Source: Brachionus rotundiformis (taxonomy: Eukaryota > Rotifera > Eurotatoria > Ploima > Brachionidae). From it: a stretch of DNA of 64,000 nucleotides. The position numbers and the translations under genes are program-made. Shown piece by piece: positions 24,257 to 37,080 of this stretch. The notes below the pieces were generated by a model, which was not told the DNA's origin, did no database searches, and saw only the letters and a list, made by a program, of their open reading frames with translations. The DNA is taken from positions 1,603,995-1,667,994 of the forward strand of contig JAESIW010000115.1 in assembly GCA_016802295.1 (NCBI GenBank), written 5' to 3'. Within the stretch, counting starts at the first letter, position 1. Every line of letters starts with the position of its first letter.

Positions 24257-26345
24257 TTAATAATTAGTAAATTTATCTTTTACGAATTTTGAACAAAACA
24301 ATTTTCGAAATGTGGGATTTTTTTCGACAAATGAAAGCTTTGCTGGATGAAACGAATGTATAAATGTGTCATAATGTTTCTCGTATGAAAACTGACCATG
24401 CCAGTTATAAAAACTGCTCATATTTATTATGTCACTTAGTTTTTCCAGACCGTAAATCATTATCGGAACAGCAAGTTCAAGAAAAACCATCGATTCACGC
24501 AATACAGTAGCAAGCTCTCTATAATCTTCAAAATGCTTTCTTGGCAAATAAAATATATCAGAGCCTTCAGATTTAACTTGAATAATGTTATCTTGAAAAG
24601 AACTATTTGTATTCATCTCATAAATTGGTCTAAATTTTTCGAATGTTTTTCCTAAGTTTGAAGAGATAGAAGCGCTCAAGAAAATGTCAAATGCTCGACG
24701 AATGGCTTGATAGCCATATTTCCCATGCCACCAAGACCAAGTTGTTTTATATTTTGGATTAAGCTGATGAAATTTTTTCTGATTCAATTTAATATTATGA
24801 AACCAAATTTTATTTTTATCTAGAGTGTTTATATTCCATGGTTTGATAAGTACGTCATCACTCATTAGCAAAATTCCTTCAGTTTGATAATTTATTGCTA
24901 AAGCTTTGGTCATACAATCGTAATGAAAGTAGCCATTATTTGTATCAAGATCTATACCACTTATAAACTTGAATAAATCATTATTATTTTTGATTCCTTC
25001 TTCAATCACTTTGGTTATGTTTTTGCCACAGAATATCACATTTTGAAAATAGTCATAATATATTTTCACTAAATATTTTTAAATTAAAAGTAATTAAAAG
25101 GGTTATTTTGTTTAAATTGAAAAAACGATTAAAAATATATTTGGTATTATTTTTAATTTTAAATTGTTCAAAATTGGCACATTTTTTCGACAATACCAAA
25201 GACTGCATTGAATTTATAGTGGTATAATTATCTGAATTAGATTTGGGAACTATCAACACTTTGAATTTGTCTTCGCTTTTCTCTTTTTGATAAGCTCTAT
25301 TTGGAAAATTGTATCCAATTTGTTCCAATTCAAAAAGCCAATTTTTAATAGCGATGTATTCATCCATTGACCAAAAATGATTCATTGCCATATCATAGCT
25401 TAGACTTGATATACAATCTTTAAACTTTTTATCAAAAGCACAATTCCATTTATTTAAATACTTAATCAAATCAGATATTTTTTCATTAGGAATACTTTGG
25501 TTATTGACTATATTGGAAATATTTGATGGAATAAATTGAATTTTTCCATCAATAATCCACATTAATTTCTGATTCCAATAGGATCTTAATAAATTGTCAA
25601 AAACCTGAAAATCCTTTGTTTGGAGTAAATAAAGAGACCAAAATGAGTCATAAAAAAATAAAGCATTAAAAGAATTTGAGGAATAAAAAACTCTATTTTG
25701 AAGCTGAAATGGAAAGTTGGTCAATTTTTCAGATAAAACATATTGAACTAAGGGCAATTTTTGCTTAGTTAAAATATATTTTTTGTTATTGATTAGTTGT
25801 TGAGTGTTTAAAAATTTAATCTGGTCTTGTATAGTTATGTCTGTGGTCAGACCAAATGGATTAGACACTAAATGAATTTTATCGATCAAATTGAGATTAA
25901 CTTTATTGTCCAACTCTATTTCGTATATAAATTTTGCACCATTTTTTATTGCAAATAGATAACCAAAAATTTTTCGTGAATTGACATTTTTATGTATTAG
26001 CTTATAAAGGTGAGGAAAAGCTTTCTTTTGCTCATTTTCAGATAAAAATTTTATTTTTGGAAATTTTTCTTCCAATTCTTCATAATCATTGTTGACAACC
26101 AGTAGTTGAAGTTTTTCTATCTCTGTTAGATTCTTCAACAAGTTTTTATTTGGCTTTATTGAACTAACTACCAACCATCTTGAAGAATTTATTTTTTCTT
26201 TATTAATTTTGAAAAATTTGTTTACTAAGTAAGCTTTGGGATAAAAAATTGCTAAAATAAACTGCAAAAAAGTAAATAACAATAAAAAAATAACAATTGC
26301 CCTTTCCATTTTAATTTGAGCTCTTAATTTGTTAAATTTATCCAA
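24257..26345 (-). pseudogene. STELLO-like (DUF288) putative glycosyltransferase, frameshifted
   Basis: Two minus-strand frames, 26345-25053 (430 aa) and 25069-24257 (270 aa), overlap by 17 bp and together resemble one ~700-residue DUF288/STELLO protein. Upstream part: a single hydrophobic anchor near residues 13-36 (type II topology), RWLVVSSI, KIFGYLFAIKNGAKFIYEIE, FWSLYLL...LLRSYWNQKLMW and MAMNHFWSMDEYIAIKNWL; it ends just after ITLLITFN. Downstream part begins KIYYDYFQNVIFCG, then GYFHYDCMTKAL and EGILLMSDDVLIKPWN. These are consecutive in the family, so the break at ~25060 is a 1-2 base frameshift, or possibly an unrecognised intron (a TTTAG precedes the second part). Both halves are otherwise intact, so a sequencing error is possible. 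STELLO proteins are Golgi-localised in plants; animal function unknown. Confidence 0.65.
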
Positions 26346-28160
26346 ATAAAATTTAGGAAAAAATATTTTGACTATAATAGTTTTCTTTTTCGTGTTGAGC
26401 TATTGTGGTTTTAGTATATTAATAATTAATAGATGTAATTTTGTTTTAGTCTTGTTCTTCAAACATTTACATTATATTTTTAAAAAAATTTGATACTAAT
26501 AAATAATTTTTTCTGTAACAAAATATTATTTATTTTAGTCTTCGAATTTAAAATTTTTAAAATATTATTTTAATGTGAATAATAATTGTTAAATTTAATT
26601 AGAAATGGTTAAAAATACTTTAATTAATTAACTTTTTAAGTATTATTCTTTTTTCTTTTATTTTTCTAAAATTAATGACATACAAGTTGATTGAAAATAA
26701 TTTGAATAAAAAAACATGGTCCTAAAATTTTAAAAAGGTATTGTAATTGATCTTTTTCCTGATTAATATTAATAAAAATCTATATTTCTGAATATTTTCT
26801 ATTAAATAAATAAAATGATTTTTAAATAAAAATAATTCCAAAATAGATTGGGTTTATTTGTAAGAAACATATTTAATAACCAATTTTTTAAATAAATGAT
26901 ACCTTTTAATAAATAAAAATTCAAGATAATATTATTTTTTCTAATTTTGAATTTTGGATGAATTTCTAGATAAGAAAATAACAATATATTTATCAATTCA
27001 ATCAAAAAATAAAATAAAAATTATCAAAAAGAAAAAAATTTAGCAAATTTACGATGGAAGTTTAATTTTTCGGGTCAAGTTTATAGTATTATGTTATTGT
27101 TTATGTGAACAGTCTGATAACAATTTTTCATTATTAATTAAAGTTAACAAAGGAGTGCTTTTAAAATATTCCCTAATAAAATATTATCATCAACAAATGA
27201 ATCACAATATTATTTAATGACAAACATAACTAAAGACATTTAGGAGATAAGGAAAACCTCATAAATCAGTTTTAAAGGAAAATTTAGTCTAATATAATAA
27301 AATATTAGTTTTAGATAACTTTTTTAGGTTCTCGAGAGATGTGTAAACTCCTCGTATTCTTTTTCTCGTAAAAATAGAATAACATTGGTCATGGAATATT
27401 GTTCGCATACCAATTAAGAATAAATAGAAAAATAAAATTCATTTCATTTAAGATCATTTAAGAAAAAAAATATGATAATAATTTTTTAATTAAATTAATT
27501 AATCGTTTTGAATAAATCTTTTTAAAATAATTTTTAAGATATTTAATTTAAAGAAAACCTAAACAAAAATTTTGAAAAATATATATCAAATGGCATCGTT
27601 TTGGATAAGTGGATACATTAGTGTTGTTTATTTTTATATTTGTTTTCTGTACCGAACTATAAAGCTCTTTCAGATTAAAATAAAGTTAAAATAAAATAAA
27701 AATTTTTAAAAAAGGAAGTTTAAATAAGAATAAATTAAAGATAAAGTTAGTTTTAGAAAATTAAAATCAAAATTGGATATATTGAAATTAAGTTTATTAA
27801 AGAGCTACAGGATACATATCTTAGATATTTATACCTGCTGTAATTGGATATTCATCACTTAAGTTATTGTTAACCCTTACTCTGAATTTTCTCGAATCGA
27901 GAAAAGAGCTTATCTAGTGAACTAGATTGTGTGGAATATTCATGAATTAAATTAAACAAAATATTTATCTCCTTACAAAAAATAAATTATTATTAATAAT
28001 TAATATTAAAAAAATTTCCAAAAATTAAAATTAAATAGATCTTCCTTTGAATTATCAAATCTTTAGCTGATGTAACGATGATGATTAATTTAAAAATTAA
28101 GTTATTAAGAATGCTTTACGCAGTTGACCAACATTGTCAAATTGATTGTATATCATGTGG
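26346..28160. other. Intergenic AT-rich spacer
   Basis: About 1.8 kb of very AT-rich DNA. A 67-codon open frame at 26802-27005 (-) is low-complexity and is not called. No other feature recognised. Confidence 0.45.
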
Positions 28161-28164
28161 AATT

Positions 28165-28275
28165 GATTTAGAAATAGAACAAGATTCTGAAATGTTCTAT
28201 TTGTGTTTTCACCACCAGCGGAAGTTCGCCTTTTAAGAAAATATTCAGACAAGATTTTAAGATGATTTGTTGATT
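28165..28275 (-). pseudogene. Inverted, decayed fragment of the NAD kinase exon
   Basis: The reverse complement of this stretch matches the start of the last NADK exon (about 29262-29375). Shared are GTCTGAATAT, a 19-base block ending AACTTCCGCTGGT, and then, after a ~30 bp deletion, AACACAAAT(A/G)GAACATT. Identity outside the core is lower, so it is an old partial inverted duplication about 1 kb upstream of the gene, not a gene. Confidence 0.75.
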
Positions 28276-28708
28276 AAAGCAAACAAGTTAAAAATAAATT
28301 ATTTTATTTTTTAAATTTTGTTAATTTTGCTTTATTCATACAAAGCTTAAAAATAAAAGAGAAGAAACAATAAATTTTATTTTAAAGTTAATACGATTTG
28401 TAGGAAACAAAGTTAACATGTTTTTAAATTTAAGTTTATCTTACATGTCCATAAACTTGACTTGACAAATTAGAAATTGAATTAATTTATTTCTTTTGAA
28501 AATTATAAAAATAAATGTTAAAACTAGTCAAAATAAACAATCTGCATTCTATTTCTCTCAATATTTTTTGTTCAAAAAAAATTTATCTCAAAGCTTATAC
28601 TTAAATATTAAAAATTAAAAATATTTTGAAAAATTTAGAATATTTAGTATTCAAAATGTAAGACTTTTTTGATAAATTTACATCATTATCTATAAATGTT
28701 CAAATTAG
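28276..28708. other. 5' flank / first intron of NAD kinase
   Basis: AT-rich. The NADK N-terminal exon should lie here or further upstream, because the first recognised exon begins in mid-codon at an AG acceptor (28709). A possible donor AAT|GTAAGA lies near 28660. The start codon could not be fixed. Confidence 0.4.
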
Positions 28709-29983
28709 GCCTTTGAATGATCAAAGCAAACTTATTTGGACAGACAGTCCGTCAAACATTCTTTTGATAAAAAGACCTGGTGAATCAACTCAAGATCCTT
28801 TTCTACATTTACTCAATTATTTAATACATGTAATAATTATTCTTACAGTATTGGTTCAGATTATTTTACCATTTTAAGGTATGGAACATGAATGTTTATG
28901 TTGAAGAGTCTGAGTTGTCCCAAGACTATCTAAAAAGAGATGATGAGTTTTTTTCTGCTCCAAAAGAACACTTCAAAGATCCAAGAGTTAAAAAATTTAC
29001 TTTAAATGACAAGCAATTAATTGAATTGATAGTATGTCTAGGAGGAGACGGAACCCTGCTTCATGTATCTTCAATATTTCAGGTAATCATTAAACCAGAC
29101 ATTTTAGATCTTTTAATTTTCTCCAAAAAAATTAAACTTCTTGAAGGCTTTTTGTCCTCCTGTGATCTCCTTTAATTTTGGATCACTTGGATTCTTATGG
29201 TAGTTATTTTCTTTTATTATTAATTTACTCAAATTTATCCACCAAGACAGTCCGTTCGATTTTGAAGACTATGAAACTTGTCTGAATATGTCTTTAAAAG
29301 GCGAACTTCCGCTGGTCCATAGAAGAAGACTAAGTTGTACATTGGAAACACAAATGGAACATTCAAGAAACTTTGAATATTCGGCTCTTAATGAAATTGT
29401 GGTAAACCGTGGGCTAAATTATTGTCTCTGCAAGTTGGATGTTTATGTAAATGATAGCTATCTAACATCAGTTCATAGTGATGGTCTAATAATATCCACG
29501 CCAACTGGCTCAACTGCATATGCCATGTCCACTGGTGCATCATTGTGTCATCCAAGCATTCAGACTATTACAATTTCATCTATCTGTCCGCATAATCTAA
29601 CATTTCGTCCTCTTGTTCTTCCAAATGATGTTGAGATAAAGATTTGTTTGAGTCCTGAGTCCGTAGAAAGTTCTTTTTGTTCAATAGATGGCAAGAAAAT
29701 TAGCGAAATAAAAGAAGGCGATATTTTGAAAATTAAAGGAGCCAAACATTCCATACCCACTGTGAGTAGACATGATGAGACTAAAGATTGGTTTGAAGGG
29801 TTGAAAAATTACCTTAATTGGAATTTGAGACAAAAACAAAAATCAATTGATGATACATTTAATCGAAAACAAGGATTTTTGGCCAAAACTTCAACAGTTT
29901 TAGATTTAAAATCTAGTTTTTCAAATGCAACTAGTGTAGATCATGGTTATAGTAGTCAGAGATCTGATGATTCAGACTATTAA
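28709..29983 (+). CDS. NADK: NAD kinase (start uncertain)
   Basis: Exons 28709-28829, 28879-29082, 29147-29199 and 29251-29983 join in frame through GT-AG introns, giving about 369 residues plus an unplaced N-terminus. Diagnostic features: SPSNILLIKRPG at the start of the ATP-NAD-kinase fold, CLGGDGTLLHVSS (GGDGT ATP-binding motif), PPVISFNFGSLGFL, ALNEIVVNRG (NE/D segment), HSDGLIISTPTGSTAYAMSTGAS and ICPHNLTFRPLVLP. The tail is a serine-rich ~50 residues ending RSDDSDY. Reaction: ATP-dependent phosphorylation of NAD to NADP; animal cytosolic NADK is calmodulin-regulated through its N-terminus, which cannot be judged here. A decayed inverted piece of the last exon lies upstream. Confidence 0.9.
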
Positions 29984-31830
29984 GAAAGATTTGATTTAAT
30001 CCAATTTTAAAATTGTAAATTAAATTTTTTTACCAATTAGTACCAATTAAACATTAAAAATTTTTTTACTTAATTAATTTATTAAATAAAGATGGTTAAA
30101 AAAAACTTATTTATTGGGCAGAATATAACCTCTGATAAAATTATTTGAATATTTGATCTAGATAATAGATTATTAAAAAAAAAAGTATTAATTTTTTTTT
30201 TCAGAATATGTTTTCAAGAAAACTTTCATTTTTGTCAATGGTTGTTAATGGATAATCTTAAATTCAAAAAATTTTTGACTCTTTAGCTTTGAATGATGAT
30301 GATTTTAAATAACAAAGTTAATATTTTTTTATTTATGTATGAGACTTAATAAATTAAAATAAAATTAACAAATTCTATTTTGTGTTTTTAGAAATTTAAT
30401 TTAATGATTATTAAAAACATGTGATTACCTAAAAAATTTGCTTTGACATGCAAAAAAAAATAAATTAAATAAAAGGCATATTTTTTCGGTAGAATTTCTA
30501 AATTAATATATTATTTTCGCATATAAAATTTAAAATTAATAAAAATAAAAGTAGATAAAAAATATGATTATTATCCTTTACAACATGTAAAATCAAATGA
30601 CATCTGATTCATCACGATCAATTATCAACAAACCCGAACCAAGGTGAATTTCCAGGACTCTTTTCCTATGGCTGATATGTTTATAGTTACAATTGAACCA
30701 ATTATTAAAAAACGTGGTAGAAGACTTCACCAAAGACAACTTTTTAAATGATTTGTTGGTCTTTTTATTATAATTAAATAACTTTAATTAAAAAATAGAT
30801 ATATTCTGCTAAATTTAATTAGCTGCTTACAAAAATACTCTTAAAAAATGATGTGCTGACTTGAATTTAGCTTTTTAATTTTTTAATTAATGATGCGATT
30901 TTCTAAAACTGAATGAAAAATAAAAAATAATACAAATTAGATTTAACGATGAATTATTTTTTGAAAATAAGATTCTGAAGGTTAAATTTTGAAATAATTT
31001 AAATAAATTTTATAAATTAATTTTACCAATTTTTTATTCCAAAGCTTACTTTTTAAAGAAATATTTCAAAATTAATAAAAAATAAATAAATTTTTCAAAA
31101 TGGTAGTTAAAATTGATTTATAAAAATTTTCAGTTTTACCAATTTGATGATAATTAGTTCGAGTCTTAATATTTGTGCACAATATTTTTAGTAAAAATTC
31201 CACAGAATTAATAAAAATCCCAAGAAAAAATTAAAAAATAATAAAGTTAATATTGTGTCCATTTTTCTATTTACAATACAGCCAATTAGTTCAATAAAAT
31301 TAAATAATAATAAGTTGAAGAATCTCACAGAAATAGAAATGTTTCAATTACTTTTTGTCAGCGATTTCGATAATATTAATCATTTTAAAAAAATAATCAA
31401 AAATTCAACAAAGCTATACTAAGAAATTTGAGAAATTTTACTTGGTTATTTTTTTTAGACTTTCCACTCACAATATTTAATATTCCACTCATCATTTTTG
31501 GAGAAAAAGTTTTTATCTGAATGAAAATTTTGAATAGTTATTTAAAGACATGACTTATAAACTTAGGTTATAATATATGCTATCATAAATTTATGTCTAA
31601 GAAAAAAGAAAGTATAAAAATGAATAACTTACATTTTACAACAATTATTAAAGTTTTTTTAAGTAAAAACAAAATTAATTTACAACTTTTATTTCATAAA
31701 AATTCCAACTTACATAAGTTAATATTTAAATAAACATAAAATACTGGAATTAAATAAAAAAATTTTCTTCAAATTTGTTATAGAAAAACATAAAACAGGA
31801 TCATAAACTTTTGGCTAAATTAAACAAAAA
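29984..31830. other. Intergenic AT-rich spacer
   Basis: Between convergent NADK (+) and AVL9 (-). A somewhat less AT-rich patch at 30580-30760 shows no coding pattern that holds. No gene seen. Confidence 0.45.
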
Positions 31831-34440
31831 TTAATTTTTAGCTTTTCTTGTCGAACTTTTATCATCCGATGAATTAGACCCCCATGAACCAAACAATGAA
31901 TTAAAACCCATTTTGGCATGATTTAGCGCATCACCGAATACTTTGCTGGTATTGTTTACCAATTTGCTTCCCTCAGCCAGAGCTTTGTTAATTTTTCGAC
32001 CAGACTCAGTTGCCGAAAACAAAAAATTAAACTTGAGCTTTATGTCACTCACACTAATTTGGCCATTAAATGGGTGATTTAGGCGCACTTGTTCCATATC
32101 ATGTAAATTTTGAAACAATAACTGAAATCGTTGTATTGGTAAATGAGCCAGTGCCAAATTTTCTATCATCTTTTCACAGTCAAATTTGAACAAATTCCTC
32201 TCAATCAAAGCCCTATTCGAGCTTTGCCATCTTTTCATCCACTCACTCTTTTTCAGCTCATTAACAAAATTTGTATTAAAATCCTCTCTATAGTTGGAAA
32301 ATGAATTTGGGTTGTTTACCACATAGAAATATTGTGACGAAGAAATGGTCGATGCCGAACTGGATGAATTTTTTCTACTCTTTCTCATCTCTTTGTTCAA
32401 AGTTCCATTACTATTTACCTTTTCGATATACTCTTCTATATCTACAACTTCATTGTCCAAACTGCTCGAGCTTGAGCTCAGGTCGTTATTAATCCCGATG
32501 AGAATATTTTCCAAGTCATTCTTAATAGATAGACAAGCGTCTTCTTTGGTTATTGAACCTAGCAAAGTGTACAAATACCACTTGAAGTTAAGTCTAATCC
32601 AATCGTCCGATCCTTCCCAAGTGGACGACTGTGAGCTCATGTCACTGGTCTCTTTTTTGTCCATGTTCGAATAGGACAAGGTTTTTTTGAAAGATAGCAG
32701 CGTTGGTGTATTCAATTTTTCACCAATGGACCTGGCTGAGTTGACATTTTTGATTAAATAGTCCGTAAATCTGAGGTCCGCGGTGCTCAACTGAAGCGCT
32801 TTTTTTAAGTTTTCATTATTTTTTAGATCAATTTCACAGTCGTCAATAAAAGCATCCAGGTCATCATAAAGCCTCTGCTTAAAGAGTATATTTGTGGCAC
32901 CAATGGTATATCCCACTGACTTTAATTCATCTTTCTTGACCACTTCGGAGCTATTTTTCGGCTCCTCACTCGCTTCATTATCTATTAGTTGACTCTTTCT
33001 ATTTTCTTTCATCATGTTCATCATCAACGCAGTGGTACAATACAATTTTGTATTCATTTTATTAATTGTCATAAAATAATCCAAATTGTACAGTGATAAA
33101 TAAGGATGTAATATGTTAAATTCATTAAAAAGATCCAATGGCATGCCAAAATCTATTTCCAATAGATCAGTAAGCTGTATTTCGGTTTGTTTTTCAACTA
33201 TTGTCTTGCTATTGACAGACTCAGATCTTACCAAAGTAGATTTTCTCACACCATTGCTTGACCAGCTAATCACATTATTCATTTTACTCTTGAGCATTTC
33301 TCCAATATTTTCTTCTTCATCAAAAGACGAATCGGAATTTTTTAGATCCAGCTTGGAATTTTTAAGCTCAACTTTGTCATCATCAAAGGCTAGCTTATAA
33401 AAATCACGATCTTGTTCAAGATCGGCATCCATTTTAGCTTTGTTATTGTGCAGTCGTGAAGGATTTTGTTTGGCATCGCTATGATTGGCAATAGCTGGTG
33501 AGGAATTCGATTGAGGAAAGCTGCGCAGAGATTTTGCTTGCTTTTTGAGCGCTTTTTTGTGCATTTTTCGGTTCAGTTTGTCCAAAGGTGGCAATGTAAA
33601 ACCAAAATTCTCTTCTGATAGAGTTGTTCTATTCATCTCTGAGTTTACCAAATCGATTGAATCAAAATAGCCTGAGCACTTTTGCAATCCGACTGGTGAA
33701 TATTGGTCCGGAATGAGCGATACCAAGGCCATGATGGTATTGGATAGATTCGAAACCGGTTTTATTTGAAACAAACATTTTTTTTGCAGTAGGATTAATT
33801 TGAAAAGAATTAAAATTTTGTGCTGATATTTGAGTACTAAGTCTCCAAGAGATAGACCCATGAGATATTTGGACTTTTCGTCCATTAGATCTGGATTTTT
33901 CAAGCACTCTACATTTTCCATGTAGCTAACACTGAGACTTTCGTAGGCATTTTTTAAAATTTGAGTTTTCTGAAAGTCCTTTTGGGCAAAGTAAGCGGTC
34001 GTAATCGAATGTAGCTTGAGTCTGAGACTAGAGTAAATTGGTTGACGTGACAAAATGCAAACACTTTTTTGTAATGTGTTTCTGGTCACTTCAGAGTCCT
34101 TGTTAAGAAGCTCCGAAGCGTCTATTTGCCTGTAGCATGAAACACCAAATATGGTGTTGTTGGGATGCTTTTTTGAGTTTTTGTCTGGCACAGAGTCCTC
34201 CAGATGAAAATAGACATAGTCCTGTTCGTAGTTGTGTGAGCCGTCTGGAAGTGCCAAAGACGGCATGTGTCTCCACTTTTTTGGAAGTTCGTACAAGTCG
34301 CCAGATCCAGGGTCGGACGAAGCGGACTTTTTGCGTATGAGCGAATCGCATGGATAGACGTATTCCAGTTGGCAACCTTTTTTGTGGTGAAAGCCAACCA
34401 CCATTATGTACATGATAGTTCGATCGTTTTTTAAACTCAT
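31831..34440 (-). CDS. AVL9: AVL9 homologue (DENN-family, late secretory pathway)
   Basis: A single uninterrupted frame of 869 residues, longer than human AVL9 (~650). The N-terminus is diagnostic: IMVVGFHHKKGCQLEYVYP, LPDGSHNYEQDYVYFHL, FGVSCYRQIDASEL and TLQKSVCILSRQPIYSSLRLKLHSITTAYF. It is followed by GDLVLKYQHKILILFKLILLQKKCLF and SLIPDQYSP, and later by the conserved FGMPLDLF, LHPYLSLY, SVGYTIGATNILFKQR and DWIRLNFKWYLYTLL. The extra length lies in charged, serine-rich low-complexity segments around residues 290-400 and 500-690. Known role: Golgi-to-surface transport and cell migration; AVL9 belongs to the longin-DENN superfamily related to Rab exchange factors. Intronless, unlike most genes here. 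Confidence 0.92.
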   Translation of the reverse strand: MSLKNDRTIMYIMVVGFHHKKGCQLEYVYPCDSLIRKKSASSDPGSGDLYELPKKWRHMPSLALPDGSHNYEQDYVYFHLEDSVPDKNSKKHPNNTIFGVSCYRQIDASELLNKDSEVTRNTLQKSVCILSRQPIYSSLRLKLHSITTAYFAQKDFQKTQILKNAYESLSVSYMENVECLKNPDLMDEKSKYLMGLSLGDLVLKYQHKILILFKLILLQKKCLFQIKPVSNLSNTIMALVSLIPDQYSPVGLQKCSGYFDSIDLVNSEMNRTTLSEENFGFTLPPLDKLNRKMHKKALKKQAKSLRSFPQSNSSPAIANHSDAKQNPSRLHNNKAKMDADLEQDRDFYKLAFDDDKVELKNSKLDLKNSDSSFDEEENIGEMLKSKMNNVISWSSNGVRKSTLVRSESVNSKTIVEKQTEIQLTDLLEIDFGMPLDLFNEFNILHPYLSLYNLDYFMTINKMNTKLYCTTALMMNMMKENRKSQLIDNEASEEPKNSSEVVKKDELKSVGYTIGATNILFKQRLYDDLDAFIDDCEIDLKNNENLKKALQLSTADLRFTDYLIKNVNSARSIGEKLNTPTLLSFKKTLSYSNMDKKETSDMSSQSSTWEGSDDWIRLNFKWYLYTLLGSITKEDACLSIKNDLENILIGINNDLSSSSSSLDNEVVDIEEYIEKVNSNGTLNKEMRKSRKNSSSSASTISSSQYFYVVNNPNSFSNYREDFNTNFVNELKKSEWMKRWQSSNRALIERNLFKFDCEKMIENLALAHLPIQRFQLLFQNLHDMEQVRLNHPFNGQISVSDIKLKFNFLFSATESGRKINKALAEGSKLVNNTSKVFGDALNHAKMGFNSLFGSWGSNSSDDKSSTRKAKN

Positions 34441-37080
34441 TTTAATATTATCTCAGTAACAATTATGAATAAAAAAAAGCGGTTTTTACTTTATTACATC
34501 TTTTTTATTCTTTTTATTAAAAAAAAAATTAAATATTAATTAAATTTTTAGGTTATGTTCTGTTTATCCTAGATTAGATGATCTAAAAGATGAAAAGAAA
34601 TTTGGATTAATTGAATTCGAACTTGAAACAAAAGAAAGATTAGTAAATCAATTTTTGATAAAAAAAAATTTAAGTCCTAGTGTCTAGATAAGCGATATAA
34701 TCCTCGACTAAAATTTTAATTTATTTCTAAAAAATTTTAATTACCAAGCAATAAAATATCTACTAATTGCGAATATGCGCTATATTTGTATTTACAAATA
34801 TTCTTGTCTTTAAATATTGTCCATAAACTTTAAAAAAAGTCTAAATTTTTAATCCAAAATTAATTAAATATATTTGGCAATATTTAATACCTTAATTTAA
34901 AACTTTTATAAAAGTTTAAATAAGAAAATTACTGATTAAAATTTTGTTTAAATTAAATATTATATATAAAATAGAATAAAAATTTTAGCATCTACTATTA
35001 TATAAAAAAAAGTATACCATTTTGAAAAGCCAAATCATCTTTGTATCTAGTTAGAAAAATTTATATTCGTTTTTATTGGGATAAATAAAAATTTCATAAA
35101 TGAATACTTTTATAAAAAATTTTTTGATTACAAAAATATTGTCTTTTCATAATTCTTAATATGATAATAATAGAATATTCATCAATCTATTTAATAAAAA
35201 TACTAAAATTATTTAATATATTGATATATTAATAAGACAATCATGTAAAAAGTAATGATGCCATTGTCCCTCTTTTCGCTAACCCTTTTGACTTTTATTT
35301 TGAAAAATTGAATTAATATTTTCCATATGGAAGCTTATAAAACTAAAAAATAGACTTCAAAAGGATGACTACTAGAAACTAGAGTATCAAGTCAAGTAAA
35401 GTTGAGGATGCTGAAGATTCGAATATTACCAAACTTTCATAGATTTCATAACTGGCAGAAAAAATTTAGTTAATATATGGTTTTACCAACTAAGAAAAAA
35501 TGCTTAAGTTTTGAAAAAATTATTACCACTAAAATTGTTAAAATAAAACAAAATTAATAATTATTCTAACGCAATTGACTAGGTTATGGCAAATTTCCTA
35601 ATAATTAAAAATCCTAATTGAAGGGTCTACTAACACAGAGAAAACAAGCTTTAACTTTTAATTAGATTAAAAATGTAGACTTTTCTTCAACATTAAAATG
35701 AAATTAAACTTCATAGACACCTGAGCAGAAATGATTTTAATTTAATCTTGATTAATTTTAAAAATATAACATGCTTATAAACAGATTAAGATTTACATCC
35801 TAAATTAGATTGTTTTTTTTTCTAATTAGTTTTATTTTGAGAAATGTAAATTTTTTTGATAAAATTAAAATGTAGAGGTAACTTTTTTTTCTTATTAAAG
35901 ATGTAATTTTTAAATAGGTAAAAAAATAGAATTCGAATATCAGGTTACCAAGAAATTGTTTTGAAATTAGAGGCATTTTTGAAATGCGCACAATATACAG
36001 ATCTTATTTGCCAAGAGCTAAGGTCAAGTGCCGCTGAAGCATACCAAATTTTGTTTGATTTATTTAAAAATTTTACTCATTAACAAAAGTTCTTAAACCA
36101 TCTCTTAACCTTAAACTAACAAAACTTCCTTTTACAAACATGGATTAGCACTATTCTAGTGTTGTGACAAAAAGCAATAATGGCCATCCAAGACCCAGAC
36201 TAGTTTTGAAAATTTTCAAAATATAAATATTAAAAGGCTTACTTAAATATTATTTTTTATTAAATTAGAAAAAATGGACTCCATAATCAAAATAATAATG
36301 AACTTCAACAATCCTTGCAAATGGTAGAATAGCAACTAAATTTGAGGACTATATATGAAATTTTTATACATTTTTTTTTCTATTTTTTTGATAAATTTGA
36401 ATATGTTAATTAAAATTATTTGATTAATAAAATCAATTTTTACTTGCTTGTCGAAATAATTTTGAAATATAAAAAAAAGCAATGTAGTCTTAGGTACATT
36501 CATCATTGAGAAATTCTCTATAAAATATTATAATTCATTTGTTTGTCATCGTCATCACATAAGAAAAATAAGCTTTATTTTGCCCGAACCAGTTCTAAGT
36601 CTTGGTTCTATTTACTTGTCTTAGCACATACTTGGATATTTTAATTTCTCTAGCTCGGTAGTTTTACTCGGTCTAGTTATGTTTATATTTAAGTAAAGAC
36701 CTGGATTAACTGGCCTATATTATTCGATTCAGATTGCTAGTTAATGAAACAAATAAATACAAAATTCATCCAATCTATTAAATTACCACTCTTAAATGGA
36801 TCTATGAGCAAAAGCTAATCGTTTAGTTAAACAATTGTTTATGAAAAGAATAGAAGAAAAGCTGCTGGGTCTCTTGATCGCAAATATTTGTGCCTGATAA
36901 TATAAAATCTTTGCTCATTTAAATGGTGAATAAAAATAAATAATTTAAAAATAATAATTTTGAAAGAAATATTTTTTACTCTATTTTTAATGATTAAGAT
37001 AAATTGTTTAGAACTGAACTGAAATAAATGATAGGTAGTTTAGCCTAATAAATAATTTTTATAAATATAAAATTAATTTT
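34441..37080. other. Intergenic AT-rich spacer
   Basis: About 2.6 kb upstream of AVL9. Mostly AT-rich. Slightly richer patches at 35270-35420, 35990-36060 and 36530-36700 contain no sustained frame. They may be very old transposon remnants, but no family can be named. Confidence 0.4.

Noticed and set aside
26802..27005. 67-codon minus-strand open frame
   Set aside because: Leu/Ile/Phe/Asn-rich translation typical of AT-rich non-coding DNA; no motif or gene context.
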